A program made the position numbers and the translations under genes. Source: a virus. From it: a stretch of DNA of 42,207 nt. The notes below the pieces were generated by a model. That model did no database searches and was not told where the DNA came from. It saw only the letters and a program-made list of their open reading frames with translations. The stretch lies in IMG/VR virus record IMGVR_UViG_3300030430_003170, positions 1 to 42,207 of that record, one strand, 5' to 3'. Shown here in pieces: positions 6,684 to 14,666 of the stretch. How positions within the stretch are numbered: position 1 is the first letter of the stretch; each line of letters starts with the position of its first letter.

Positions 6684-7384
6684 TGGCTACATCAGGATCA
6701 ACAAGTTTTAACTTAAACATAGATGAAATCATAGAAGAAGCTTACGAAAGATGTGGCGGTCTAAGAGGAATGTCTGGATATGATCTTAAAACTGCAAGAA
6801 GATCTTTGAATTTGTTATTTGCAGATTGGGGCAACAGAGGTATTCATTTATGGAAAGTTGAATTAAATGAGCAAACATTAACTGCAGGAACTGAGACATA
6901 TACTGTGCCTACAAATGTTAATGATGTTTTAGAGGCCTACATATCTACAACAGCCACTGCTTCTAATACTGCAAACACTCAAGATGTGGCTTTAACTAAA
7001 ATTGACAGGTCAACTTATTCTGCTTTACCTAATAAGTACGCTACTGGACAACCTTCACAATATTATGTTGACAGACAAACTACACCAAAAATTAGTTTAT
7101 ATTTAGCACCTGACGCTTCTACTTACACAGTTTTAAAATTTTATTCAATAAATAGAATTGAAGATGCTACAGCTTATTATGATCAACAAGCAGATGTTGT
7201 TTACAGATTTTTACCATGTATGTGTGCTGGATTAGCATATTATTTATCTATGAAAAAAGTTCCAGACATGACAGATAAAATGAAATTAATATATGAGGAT
7301 GAATTAAAAAGGGCTTTGGAAGAAGATGGTCAAAGGGCTTCAACATTTGTTACGCCACAATCTTATTTTCCAAATGTAAGTTAA
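6683..7384 (+). CDS. Head-to-tail adaptor / neck protein (gp4-like)
   Basis: A 233-residue protein with the features of podovirus portal-adaptor proteins: N-terminal helices containing IIEEAYERCGG and RRSLNLLFADWGNRGIHLWK, a central beta region (YTVPTNVNDVLEAYI) and C-terminal helices after LYLAPDASTYTVLKFYS. Such proteins form a ring below the portal and stabilise packaged DNA. A good ribosome binding site (AAGGAG) precedes it. It leads the structural block with two further genes in the same order seen in other podoviruses. Confidence 0.7.
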   Translation: MATSGSTSFNLNIDEIIEEAYERCGGLRGMSGYDLKTARRSLNLLFADWGNRGIHLWKVELNEQTLTAGTETYTVPTNVNDVLEAYISTTATASNTANTQDVALTKIDRSTYSALPNKYATGQPSQYYVDRQTTPKISLYLAPDASTYTVLKFYSINRIEDATAYYDQQADVVYRFLPCMCAGLAYYLSMKKVPDMTDKMKLIYEDELKRALEEDGQRASTFVTPQSYFPNVS

Positions 7385-7385
7385 T

Positions 7386-7847
7386 ATGGCAAAATACGCA
7401 TCAGGTAGAAGATCATTAGCTATATCAGATAGAAGTGGTATGGCTTTTCCTTATTCTGAAATGGTTACAGAATGGAATGGATCTTTTGTTCACATATCAG
7501 AGTACGAACCTAAGCAACCACAAATCAGAAGAAAAAGAGTTGTTGCAGATGCTATCGCTTTACAAAAAGTTAGACCACAAAGATTTCAACAACCACAAGA
7601 AATGAAAGTATTAAATCCAACTTTTGCAGCTAATGATAATACGATTGTATCATCTGGTGGTGAGAGTGTTGGTATTGCTGATTTGAGTTTACCTGGAATG
7701 TTTGCTTTCAGCACTTTTTCTAATATTACCACTAACGATGGTATAACAACTTCTATTCAATCAATGGTTCCTAGGGATCCTTCTTTACAAAACGCTAGAA
7801 GACAGCTTCGTATGGGATTAGGACCAGTAACAGTGAGTATAACATAA
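7386..7847 (+). CDS. Conserved-type structural protein
   Basis: A 153-residue protein between two adaptor genes. The N-terminal part has SLAISDRSGMAFPYSEM then TEWNGSFVHISEYEPKQPQ, a pattern I associate with small virion proteins in many marine phages. The C-terminal half is Ser/Thr/Asn-rich and beta-prone. Its location between gp4-like and gp6-like genes argues for a neck or connector component. Its stop overlaps the next start by one base. Confidence 0.6.
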   Translation: MAKYASGRRSLAISDRSGMAFPYSEMVTEWNGSFVHISEYEPKQPQIRRKRVVADAIALQKVRPQRFQQPQEMKVLNPTFAANDNTIVSSGGESVGIADLSLPGMFAFSTFSNITTNDGITTSIQSMVPRDPSLQNARRQLRMGLGPVTVSIT

Positions 7848-8500
7848 TGGCAATTACACATTCAGCATTTTTAACTCAAGTTAGAAACTATACAGAAACA
7901 GATAGCAATGTTTTAACAGATACTATTTTAGACCAATTCATTAGAAACGTTGAATTAGAGATAGCTGGGCAAGTTGATTATGATGATTTAAGAAAATATG
8001 CAACGTCATCAACAACTGCTAGTAATCGATATGTGAGTTTACCTTCAGATCTTCTGATTTTAAGATCGGTCCAAGTTATTACATCTAATGTTAGAGATTT
8101 TTTAGAAAAGAGAGATACTAGTTTTATTGCTGAGTTTAGTCCGAATAACACAACTACAGGATTACCTAAATATTTCGCTAATTGGGACGAAGTTCATATT
8201 TTATTAGCTCCCACTCCTGATCAAGCATACGATATACAAATAAATTACATTAAAGACCCACCTCATTTTGATAGTTCTACTAACACCTATCTATCAACTC
8301 ACCATGAGAACCTACTTCTCTACGGAGTGTTAAAAGAAGCTTTCGGATACCTAAAAGGACCTGATGATCTATACAAAATCTATTCTGGAAGGTATAATGA
8401 AAGTATTCAAGCTTTTGGTCTACAACAAATGGGTAGACGAAGAAGAGGAGAATACGATAGTGGAGTTCCTCGAATAAAAATACCTTCACCATCACCATAA
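7847..8500 (+). CDS. Head-tail adaptor protein (gp6/gp4-like)
   Basis: A 217-residue protein with an N-terminal helical region (LDQFIRNVELEIAGQVDYDD), a central strand block (RYVSLPSDLLILRSVQV), the motif LLAPTPDQAYDIQINYIKDP, and C-terminal helices (LLLYGVLKEAFGYLKGPDD). This is the usual order in phage adaptor proteins that sit on the portal. The basic tail (MGRRRRGEYD) may contact DNA or the portal. It is separated from the next gene by a normal ribosome binding site. Confidence 0.7.
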   Translation: MAITHSAFLTQVRNYTETDSNVLTDTILDQFIRNVELEIAGQVDYDDLRKYATSSTTASNRYVSLPSDLLILRSVQVITSNVRDFLEKRDTSFIAEFSPNNTTTGLPKYFANWDEVHILLAPTPDQAYDIQINYIKDPPHFDSSTNTYLSTHHENLLLYGVLKEAFGYLKGPDDLYKIYSGRYNESIQAFGLQQMGRRRRGEYDSGVPRIKIPSPSP

Positions 8501-8520
8501 TTAATTAAGGAGATATTAAA

Positions 8521-8955
8521 ATGGCAATAACAAGTAACGCAATATGCAACTCTTTTAAAAAAGAACTTTTAGAAGCGAAGCATAACTTTAGCAATCCAGG
8601 TGGTAATTCATTCAAGTTAGCAATGTATACATCTGCGGCTGTTATCGGAAAATCTACAACATCGTTTTTAACAACTGGTCAAGTAAGTTCTCCATCAGGT
8701 TATTCTTCTGGTGGTAAAGCCTTAACAAATGTAGGAACGTCATTAGCTACAAATACAGCTATTACAGACTTTGCTGATTTATCATTTACAGGTGTTACAC
8801 TTACTGCAAGAGGTGCATTAATTTACAATGATACCAATGAAGACAGGGCTGTTTGTGTTTTAGATTTCGGTGGAGATAAAACTGCAACTGCAGGAACATT
8901 TACTATTCAGTTCCCTGCTTTTACAACATCTGCTGCGATTCTAAGAATAGCATAA
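8521..8955 (+). CDS. Phage structural protein, beta-rich
   Basis: A 144-residue protein with a strong ribosome binding site (AAGGAG, 8508-8513). It begins with a helix (ICNSFKKELLEAKHNF) followed by beta strands, including ARGALIYNDTNEDRAVCVLD and a closing IQFPAFTTSAAILRIA. This pattern is common among marine phage virion proteins of about this size. It is probably a tail or head-completion component; the exact role is unknown. Confidence 0.65.
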   Translation: MAITSNAICNSFKKELLEAKHNFSNPGGNSFKLAMYTSAAVIGKSTTSFLTTGQVSSPSGYSSGGKALTNVGTSLATNTAITDFADLSFTGVTLTARGALIYNDTNEDRAVCVLDFGGDKTATAGTFTIQFPAFTTSAAILRIA

Positions 8956-8973
8956 TGAAAGGAGCTCGACTCA

Positions 8974-10428
8974 GTGTCTGTAACGCGAACATTTACTGTA
9001 ACAGTTGTTTCAACTGGGTCGGGCAATAAATATGCAATTGACGGAGTTCAACAAGCTACCGTCCAATTAGGTGAAGGTTATACCTATCGTTTTGATCAAT
9101 CTGATTCCTCTAACGGAACTGGTGGCGGTCACCCTTTAAGATTTTCAACTACATCTGACGGAACTCATGGAGGCGGAGGATCCGAATACACTGTTGGTGT
9201 TACTACTAACGGTACTCCTGGAAGTGCGGGAGCTTATACACAAATTCAAGTCGCTTTTTCAGCACCACAACTTTATTATTATTGTTCTAATCACCCTAAC
9301 ATGGGAGGAGAAGCTGATACTCCTGCTGGAGACACATGGGGTTTAAACGCTTGGGGCAATAACCAATGGGGAAATCAAGATCAAAACAAAGCTATAGTAA
9401 CAACCGCTGGATCATTATCAACTTCTGTTGGATCAGTAACAACTGATGAAGAAATTAACACAGGTTGGGGCAGATTAACTTGGGGAGAAAATTCTTGGGG
9501 TGCTGCTGGAGACGTGGTAGCAGTAGGTCAATCTTTAACAACAAGTCCTGGTTCTGTAACTGCGAGAGCAGGTGCCTCAGGAGCTCCATCAGGAAACGTT
9601 GCAACATTATCAGCTGGCACAAGCACCTCTTTTGACATCGGTGCTACTGTTCAAGTTACAACCGCAGGACTATTAAATGCAACAGCAGCTTCACCACAAT
9701 CAGTCGGAGGAGACGGATCATTCCAAATTTCAAGTGGTGTTTCTGCTAGCACGTCAGTTGGTTCAGTAGAAATCGATGCTCGTATTGGAGAAGGTTGGGG
9801 TAGAAGAACTTGGGGTAATTTAGTTTGGGGCGGTAACTTCTCAACAGAGGTTACTGGTATATCCATGACTGCAAGTATTGGTACGTTACAAAGCGTATTT
9901 ACAGATGTAACGGTTGAAGTAACTGGTGCAGGTCTATTAACATCTACAATAGGTTTAGAGTCAATTCAAATTGACAATAGCATTTTTGTTTTTGCTTTTG
10001 AACCTGACATGACATTAGGTCTTGGAAGTCAAAGTTTAGTACAATCGACTGTTGAACCAGTCACAGGTCAAGCACTTAATACAAGTGTAAATTCAGTTTT
10101 ACCAGAACCAATATTAGAAGTAGATGTAAGTGGTATTTCTGCATCTTTAAATTTAGGATCAATAAGTTTAGTACAAGGAACTACTGAACCTGTAACAGGT
10201 CAAGCTTTAGCTGCTTCTGTAAACTCAGTAATCGATTTTGTTGCATATCCAGTAACAGGATCTGCAGCGTCAACATCAGTGGGATCAGTAACTGCAGTAG
10301 GAACTGCAGGAACATCTGTAACTGGTATAGGGTTGACAACAAATATAGGCACAGTTAACATAACTTCGTGGAATGAGATTGACACTGGCGTAAATAATAC
10401 GTGGACAGAGGTTGATCTTGCTGCATAG
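8974..10428 (+). CDS. Tail protein with N-terminal cupredoxin-like domain and WG repeats
   Basis: A 484-residue protein starting at GTG 8974, 9 bases after AAAGGAG; the ATG at 8955 is in another frame and terminates early. Residues 1-115 form a cupredoxin-like domain: upstream His53 (GGHPLRFS) and the cluster YYYCSNHPNMGG with Cys104, His107 and Met110. This C-x2-H-x2-M spacing equals the type 1 copper loop of amicyanin. Three tryptophan-glycine motifs follow (about 122-133, 164-176, 274-287), then Ser/Thr/Val-rich repeats such as TGQALNTSVNSV and TGQALAASVNSV in the C-terminal third. Probably a tail fibre or tip component. Copper binding is inferred. Confidence 0.7.
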   Translation: MSVTRTFTVTVVSTGSGNKYAIDGVQQATVQLGEGYTYRFDQSDSSNGTGGGHPLRFSTTSDGTHGGGGSEYTVGVTTNGTPGSAGAYTQIQVAFSAPQLYYYCSNHPNMGGEADTPAGDTWGLNAWGNNQWGNQDQNKAIVTTAGSLSTSVGSVTTDEEINTGWGRLTWGENSWGAAGDVVAVGQSLTTSPGSVTARAGASGAPSGNVATLSAGTSTSFDIGATVQVTTAGLLNATAASPQSVGGDGSFQISSGVSASTSVGSVEIDARIGEGWGRRTWGNLVWGGNFSTEVTGISMTASIGTLQSVFTDVTVEVTGAGLLTSTIGLESIQIDNSIFVFAFEPDMTLGLGSQSLVQSTVEPVTGQALNTSVNSVLPEPILEVDVSGISASLNLGSISLVQGTTEPVTGQALAASVNSVIDFVAYPVTGSAASTSVGSVTAVGTAGTSVTGIGLTTNIGTVNITSWNEIDTGVNNTWTEVDLAA

Positions 10429-10449
10429 TTTTGATAGGATAGATAAAAA

Positions 10450-11682
10450 ATGACATCAGCATACTCAACAGATTTAAAACTAGAATTAATGGTCACTGGC
10501 GAAAACGCTGGTACATGGGGTGATAAAACTAACACCAATTTAAATTTAGTACAACAAGCCATAGCTGGTTTTGAACAGGTAACACTATCAAGTGGTGGAA
10601 CTTTAGCACTTGCAATGACAAATGCTACTTTGTCAAACGCGAGAAACATGGTAATCAAATTTGCTACTGCTTCAATAGCATCTAGCACAGTTTGCACAAT
10701 ACCAGATGGAATAGAAAAATTTTATATTTTTGATTGCACAGGATTAACTAACCCTTCTAATTTAACAATTAAAACGGCTTCTGGAACTGGTTTCTCTCCA
10801 GACAGAGCAGCTATTTTTGCTGCATATGCAGACGGAACAAATTTAAAAGAAGTATCACTAGATACATTAGGTGGAACAGTAGCTGCTGCTCAAATAGCAG
10901 ATGATGCTGTAACCACTGCAAAAATTTCAAACGCAAACGTAACTACTGCAAAAATTGCTGACAATGCAATTACCACTGCTAAAATTTCAGCTTTACAAGT
11001 AACAGGTGCTAAAATGGCAGCTACAACTGTTACAATTTCTAAAATGGCAGCTAACTCTGTTGGACCTAATCAATTAGTAGCTACTGGCGTTACTGCTGCA
11101 TCTTACACAACTGCTAACATAACTGTTGACGCTGACGGTAGAATTACCGCTGCATCTTCAGGATCTGGTGGTGGAACAACTCAATTAACTTTCCAACAAA
11201 TGGATGCAGGAACTTACAGTTTTCAATCTCAACCTAACGCTACTAAAATTGGAGTTTATATAGCTGGCGGTGGTGGCGGATCAGGCTCACAGAGATCAGG
11301 TGGAGATGGTGGTTTTGGTATAAAATTTGTAGATATTACTGGACCTTACTCACAAAATTTAACTATTGGTGCTGGCGGTACTATGGTGCCTGCTCCAAAC
11401 CCAGGTCCTGGTCAAGCTGGACAAGCATCAACTTTTGGTGACCCATCAGTTTTAATAACTGCAAACGCTGGTAGTGGTGGACCACAAGCTTACTCACCAG
11501 GTTATGGCTCTCCAGGTAATTGTCCTGACAGTGACGTAGTTATGTTCAGAACAAACCCAGAAGCAATTTATGATTTTACTTTAAATCCTAAAACCGATTT
11601 CCCTAAAAAATTACCTGCAACAGCTACAGCTGCAGATGTTGACGGCAGAGACGGTTTCTGCATGATATACGAGACGTTTTAA
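10450..11682 (+). CDS. Tail fibre protein with 10-residue repeats and glycine-rich tip
   Basis: A 410-residue fibre-type protein. Residues 1-45 (SAYSTDLKLELMVTGENAG and GTWGDKTNTNLNLVQQAI) are a typical fibre N-terminus of marine phages. Residues about 147-206 carry six copies of a 10-residue repeat built on VTTAKI-like units, expected to form a triple-stranded shaft. The section 245-345 is Gly-rich (IAGGGGGSGSQRSGGDGGFG), as in glycine-rich adhesin tips, and the end is a compact domain. The tip probably binds the host surface. It is followed closely by a possible accessory gene. Confidence 0.75.
   Translation: MTSAYSTDLKLELMVTGENAGTWGDKTNTNLNLVQQAIAGFEQVTLSSGGTLALAMTNATLSNARNMVIKFATASIASSTVCTIPDGIEKFYIFDCTGLTNPSNLTIKTASGTGFSPDRAAIFAAYADGTNLKEVSLDTLGGTVAAAQIADDAVTTAKISNANVTTAKIADNAITTAKISALQVTGAKMAATTVTISKMAANSVGPNQLVATGVTAASYTTANITVDADGRITAASSGSGGGTTQLTFQQMDAGTYSFQSQPNATKIGVYIAGGGGGSGSQRSGGDGGFGIKFVDITGPYSQNLTIGAGGTMVPAPNPGPGQAGQASTFGDPSVLITANAGSGGPQAYSPGYGSPGNCPDSDVVMFRTNPEAIYDFTLNPKTDFPKKLPATATAADVDGRDGFCMIYETF
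10888..11067 (+). repeat. 30-bp coding tandem repeats in the tail fibre shaft
   Basis: Six imperfect 30-bp units encode the 10-residue repeat (for example AKISNANVTT, AKIADNAITT, AKISALQVTG). DNA similarity between units is only moderate, so the repeat is maintained mainly at the protein level. Confidence 0.55.
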
Positions 11683-11684
11683 TT

Positions 11685-12182
11685 ATGGCTAAAAAATTAC
11701 TAAAAACACCAACTGGGGGATTTGTAATGATAGGACAATCAGAGGCTGATATGAAATGCTTTATACCTACTTGGGATACTACTGTGGCTGGTAAAAATTT
11801 AGTTATTGATATTTCTGATGAAGATTATGAATCTTTAAACCATGAAGAAAAAATTGTTGACGAAGAAATAGTTGGATCTAATGTGGTAATGAAAGATCAA
11901 GATATGCCACCTCCATCAGATGGTTATGTTGCCAAAACTGCTTGGTTTGAGAATCAAACACAAATGGATGAAAACATTACTAAAATTTGCAATAGATTAG
12001 ACAAAGCTTTACAAAAAGGTAATTTTACAGATAATGCTTCTTTTCAACAAAGAATTATGGACTATAAAGCAGCATTACAAAGTATTGACACATCAAGTGT
12101 ATCTTTTCCAATGAACAAAACGCTAGAAAGATATTTTACTGATGCTGGTTTAGGCACACCTATAAGTAGATTTAACCTCTAG
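11685..12182 (+). CDS. Possible tail fibre accessory protein
   Basis: A 165-residue, acidic, soluble protein that begins 2 bases after the fibre gene. The central part (residues 40-70) is rich in Asp and Glu, and the C-terminal half is helical (ENQTQMDENITKICNRLDKA). Position directly after the fibre is typical of fibre assembly chaperones, but no family signature is seen. It ends the structural transcription unit before the promoter at 12183. Confidence 0.55.
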   Translation: MAKKLLKTPTGGFVMIGQSEADMKCFIPTWDTTVAGKNLVIDISDEDYESLNHEEKIVDEEIVGSNVVMKDQDMPPPSDGYVAKTAWFENQTQMDENITKICNRLDKALQKGNFTDNASFQQRIMDYKAALQSIDTSSVSFPMNKTLERYFTDAGLGTPISRFNL

Positions 12183-12211
12183 TTTACAAAAATAATACAA
12201 TCGTATATAAC
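12183..12211 (+). promoter_or_regulatory. Sigma70-type promoter for the 2OG oxygenase cluster, probably leaderless
   Basis: TTTACA (12183-12188) and TATAAC (12206-12211) are separated by exactly 17 bases, each one mismatch from consensus. The -10 box ends 6 bases before ATG 12218 and no Shine-Dalgarno sequence is present, so transcription would begin at or next to the start codon. Confidence 0.6.
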
Positions 12212-12217
12212 AAACGT

Positions 12218-12796
12218 ATGTTATTCGACAAATACGTTTACATCCAAGATAATAAAATTGACCCTGAAATAATTGCAAAGTTAATTAAATTTTTAAACTT
12301 TGCTTACGAAAAAAAATGGTATCGAGAAGGTCAGATTTTTACAAATCAATCTGCTGCAAGCTTAATAAAAGAAATAAGAAACGTAGAAACTATGGGTCTT
12401 ACAAACTTACATGAATCATTAACTTTAAGTCATTGGGCTAATCTTGTAACTTATTACTTGAGTATATCAATAAATAATTATTGTCGTGTACACAAAGATG
12501 TGCCTGAAGCATCTATCAATGATATTCAAGCACTAAGATATGAAAAAGGTGGTCATTATAAATTACATATTGATGACGGCGGTAATACCTACAGAAGAAT
12601 AAGTCAAATATTATATTTAAATAATGATTATGAAGGTGGTAATTTAATTTTTGAATCCACAGATGGTAAGGATAAAAAAGTGGTTGAACCCAAAGCTGGA
12701 AGAATAATAACTTGGCCAAGTAATTTTTTATTTAGACATGGCATAGAGCCAATAACTAAAGGAGTAAGACATTCAATAGTATCATGGGCAGTTTAG
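12218..12796 (+). CDS. 2OG-Fe(II) oxygenase, PKHD-type (2 of 6)
   Basis: A 192-residue dioxygenase with a clear PKHD-like C-terminal half. Iron ligands are His117 and Asp119 in YKLHIDDGG and His174 in FRHGIEPI; Arg184 in GVRHSIVSW anchors 2-oxoglutarate. YLNNDYEGGNLIF (133-145) is the strand between them. The N-terminal 100 residues are helical. It opens a four-oxygenase cluster under its own promoter, so it may be expressed apart from the tail genes on either side. Substrate unknown. Confidence 0.9.
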   Translation: MLFDKYVYIQDNKIDPEIIAKLIKFLNFAYEKKWYREGQIFTNQSAASLIKEIRNVETMGLTNLHESLTLSHWANLVTYYLSISINNYCRVHKDVPEASINDIQALRYEKGGHYKLHIDDGGNTYRRISQILYLNNDYEGGNLIFESTDGKDKKVVEPKAGRIITWPSNFLFRHGIEPITKGVRHSIVSWAV

Positions 12797-13341
12797 ATAA
12801 ATACAAAGTAATTAAAAATTTTTTAACTAAAGAAGAACAAGAGTTGTTAAGATTTTATACAGTTATTAAACATAGAATTAATCAAAACGAATTTGATTTT
12901 CAGCAATGCAAAGGTTTACCCATGTTTTACGGAGATCCTATCATGGAAGCATTGATGGTACATAAGGCAGAAATTATGGAAAAAGAAACAGGTTTAAAAG
13001 TTTTACCAACTTATTCTTGTTGGAGGATGTATATTTTAGGAGCTGATTTAAAAAAACATAAGGACAGACCATCTTGTGAAATAAGTGTAACCGTTCAAAT
13101 AGCTTCATCGAGTAAGTGGCCATTATACATAGATGGTAATGAAATAACTTTAGAAGATGGAGATGCAGTAATTTACAGAGGTTGTGATGTTGAACATTGG
13201 AGAAACGAATATAAAAGTGATTATCATGCTCAAGTGTTTTTACATTATGTAGACAAAAATGGTCCTCATCGAAACAATTACAAAGATGGTCGACCTTTAT
13301 TTGGGTTACCAGCCTCAAAAAGGAATCAATTACCAGGATGA
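12784..13341 (+). CDS. 2OG-Fe(II) oxygenase-like protein, 2OG anchor not evident (3 of 6)
   Basis: A 185-residue protein overlapping the previous gene by 13 bases. Candidate iron ligands are His92 and Asp94 (LKKHKDRPS) and His138 (VEHWRNEY), with the typical strand EDGDAVIYRGCDVEH. Where the family usually has Arg or Lys about ten residues after the distal His, this protein has His148 (KSDYHAQVFLHYV), so 2-oxoglutarate may be held differently or the activity altered. The C-terminal 30 residues (GPHRNNYKDGRPLF) are an extension seen in phage members as far as I recall. Confidence 0.75.
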   Translation: MGSLDKYKVIKNFLTKEEQELLRFYTVIKHRINQNEFDFQQCKGLPMFYGDPIMEALMVHKAEIMEKETGLKVLPTYSCWRMYILGADLKKHKDRPSCEISVTVQIASSSKWPLYIDGNEITLEDGDAVIYRGCDVEHWRNEYKSDYHAQVFLHYVDKNGPHRNNYKDGRPLFGLPASKRNQLPG

Positions 13342-13559
13342 AGTTTAGACAAAGCAAAGAAGATGGATCTTGTGATTTAATTTTTTCAGACGAAGAAATT
13401 GAATCTTTAAATAAAAATAAAAAATTACATTTTACTCCAGAAACTTTAAAAACTTTTGGTAATGTTTTAGTTCACATGGTTGGTACTTTTAATTCAAATT
13501 TTAAAGAAGAACTACAAAACAAAATGACTAAACCCGATGAGAAAGTTAATCTTAAGTAA
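13338..13559 (+). CDS. Small protein within the oxygenase cluster
   Basis: A 73-residue soluble protein with a beta-like start (MKFRQSKEDGSCDLIFSDEE) and helical remainder ending in a charged tail. Start and stop both overlap oxygenase genes (4 and 23 bases), so it is translated as part of the cluster. It could be a partner or regulator of the enzymes; nothing more can be concluded. Confidence 0.6.
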   Translation: MKFRQSKEDGSCDLIFSDEEIESLNKNKKLHFTPETLKTFGNVLVHMVGTFNSNFKEELQNKMTKPDEKVNLK

Positions 13560-14055
13560 ATATATACAAAAACCAATAGAACAAGAAGTTTTATTTTATT
13601 CAGGAAAAATAGAAACTGATGCTAAATATTTCATAGATAAGATTGAGCAGGGTATAAAACATAAAGAAAACAAAAATTATGTAACTAACGTAAAAGGTCA
13701 AATGACCGATTGGAAATATTTTTTAGATGACAAATATTTTATTGAATTGGTTACTGACATATTTAAATCAGCGAATGTTATGCACAAAAACCTACCATCT
13801 TGTAGATTAACAGATGCTTGGGGTATTAAGTTACAACCACATGACCATACAAATATTCATGATCACAGGCCTAACTTATACTCTGGTGCTATTTATTTAA
13901 CACCTAGTAATCAACACTTAGAGTTTCCTGAAATCAATATTACATTAAAACCTGAAGTAGGTGAGTTTGCTTTGTTTAGTTCTTTTTTAAAACACTTTGC
14001 AACTAAAGGCTCTGATAAAGCTATTAAATATGGACTATCTTTTAACTTAGGATGA
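13537..14055 (+). CDS. 2OG-Fe(II) oxygenase, group-5-like with HxH site (4 of 6)
   Basis: A 172-residue protein. The segment HDHTNIHDHRPNLYSGAIYL (102-121) corresponds to the region of Fe2OG_Oxy_5-type enzymes in which HxHP is followed by a SGxxYL strand; ligand candidates are His108 and His110. The distal ligand is His153 (FLKHFATKG), with Lys161 or Lys164 in place of the usual Arg. The C-terminal SFNLG strand is typical. Use of HxH in place of HxD is known in this group. Substrate unknown. It overlaps the next gene by 4 bases (ATGA). Confidence 0.75.
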   Translation: MRKLILSKYIQKPIEQEVLFYSGKIETDAKYFIDKIEQGIKHKENKNYVTNVKGQMTDWKYFLDDKYFIELVTDIFKSANVMHKNLPSCRLTDAWGIKLQPHDHTNIHDHRPNLYSGAIYLTPSNQHLEFPEINITLKPEVGEFALFSSFLKHFATKGSDKAIKYGLSFNLG

Positions 14056-14636
14056 AAAATTCAAATGTCGATACCTTGATGAGATCTTGGTATATTGATA
14101 CAAAAATCTGCGATCAAATATTACTATGGGCTGATAACAATGATCATCTCTATCATGATGTAAAACTTGAAAGACCAAATAAAAAGATTGAGTATGATAA
14201 ACGGGAGATTAATATTTCAAGTAATGATTTCTCCAAGCCATGGTATTTTTATAGGAAAGCTTTAAATAGTTGTGCAGCAGAATATATAAAACAGTTGCCA
14301 CATGTAAATTTTGTTTTTCACACAGACATTGTAGAACCTTATAATTTACAACATTACAAACCTGGACAAGGTTTCTATAATTGGCACTGCGAAAACAATG
14401 GAACACCTAATCATCTAAGAAAAAGAAATTTAGTATTTATGACTTATCTAAATGATGTTGAAAAAGGTGGCACAGAGTTTTACCATCAAAACCTAACAGT
14501 GCCAGCCAAGAAAGGCTTAACTTTAATTTGGCCTGCATACTGGACTCATACTCATAGGGGTCAAATAACAAAAATAGACCATAAATACATAGTAACTGGT
14601 TGGTATAGCTTTTTAGATAAAGAGCCAAGTCTATAA
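14052..14636 (+). CDS. 2OG-Fe(II) oxygenase with HxE site (5 of 6)
   Basis: A 194-residue dioxygenase. His112 and Glu114 (YNWHCENNG) occupy the HxD position as an HxE variant, followed by the strand LVFMTYLNDVEKGGTEFY. The distal His is 168 (THTHRGQ) and Lys178 (DHKYIVTGWYSF) takes the 2-oxoglutarate anchor position, exactly 10 residues later. HxE sites occur in some active members of this superfamily. It closes the cluster and is followed by a new promoter box before the gp10-like gene. Confidence 0.85.
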   Translation: MKNSNVDTLMRSWYIDTKICDQILLWADNNDHLYHDVKLERPNKKIEYDKREINISSNDFSKPWYFYRKALNSCAAEYIKQLPHVNFVFHTDIVEPYNLQHYKPGQGFYNWHCENNGTPNHLRKRNLVFMTYLNDVEKGGTEFYHQNLTVPAKKGLTLIWPAYWTHTHRGQITKIDHKYIVTGWYSFLDKEPSL

Positions 14637-14654
14637 ATCACACTAGAACTTTAG

Positions 14655-14660
14655 TATAAT
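14655..14660 (+). promoter_or_regulatory. TATAAT box 6 bases before the gp10-like gene
   Basis: A perfect TATAAT ends 6 bases upstream of ATG 14667 and no Shine-Dalgarno sequence is present. No convincing -35 hexamer is found at 16-18 bases. The spacing repeats the arrangement at 12206-12218. Confidence 0.45.
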
Positions 14661-14666
14661 GACAAT

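Noticed and set aside
12516-13357. Minus-strand open frames opposite the oxygenase cluster
   Set aside because: Residue make-up (His/Leu/Phe-rich) is that of antisense reading of AT-rich genes; the plus-strand genes carry clear enzyme motifs.
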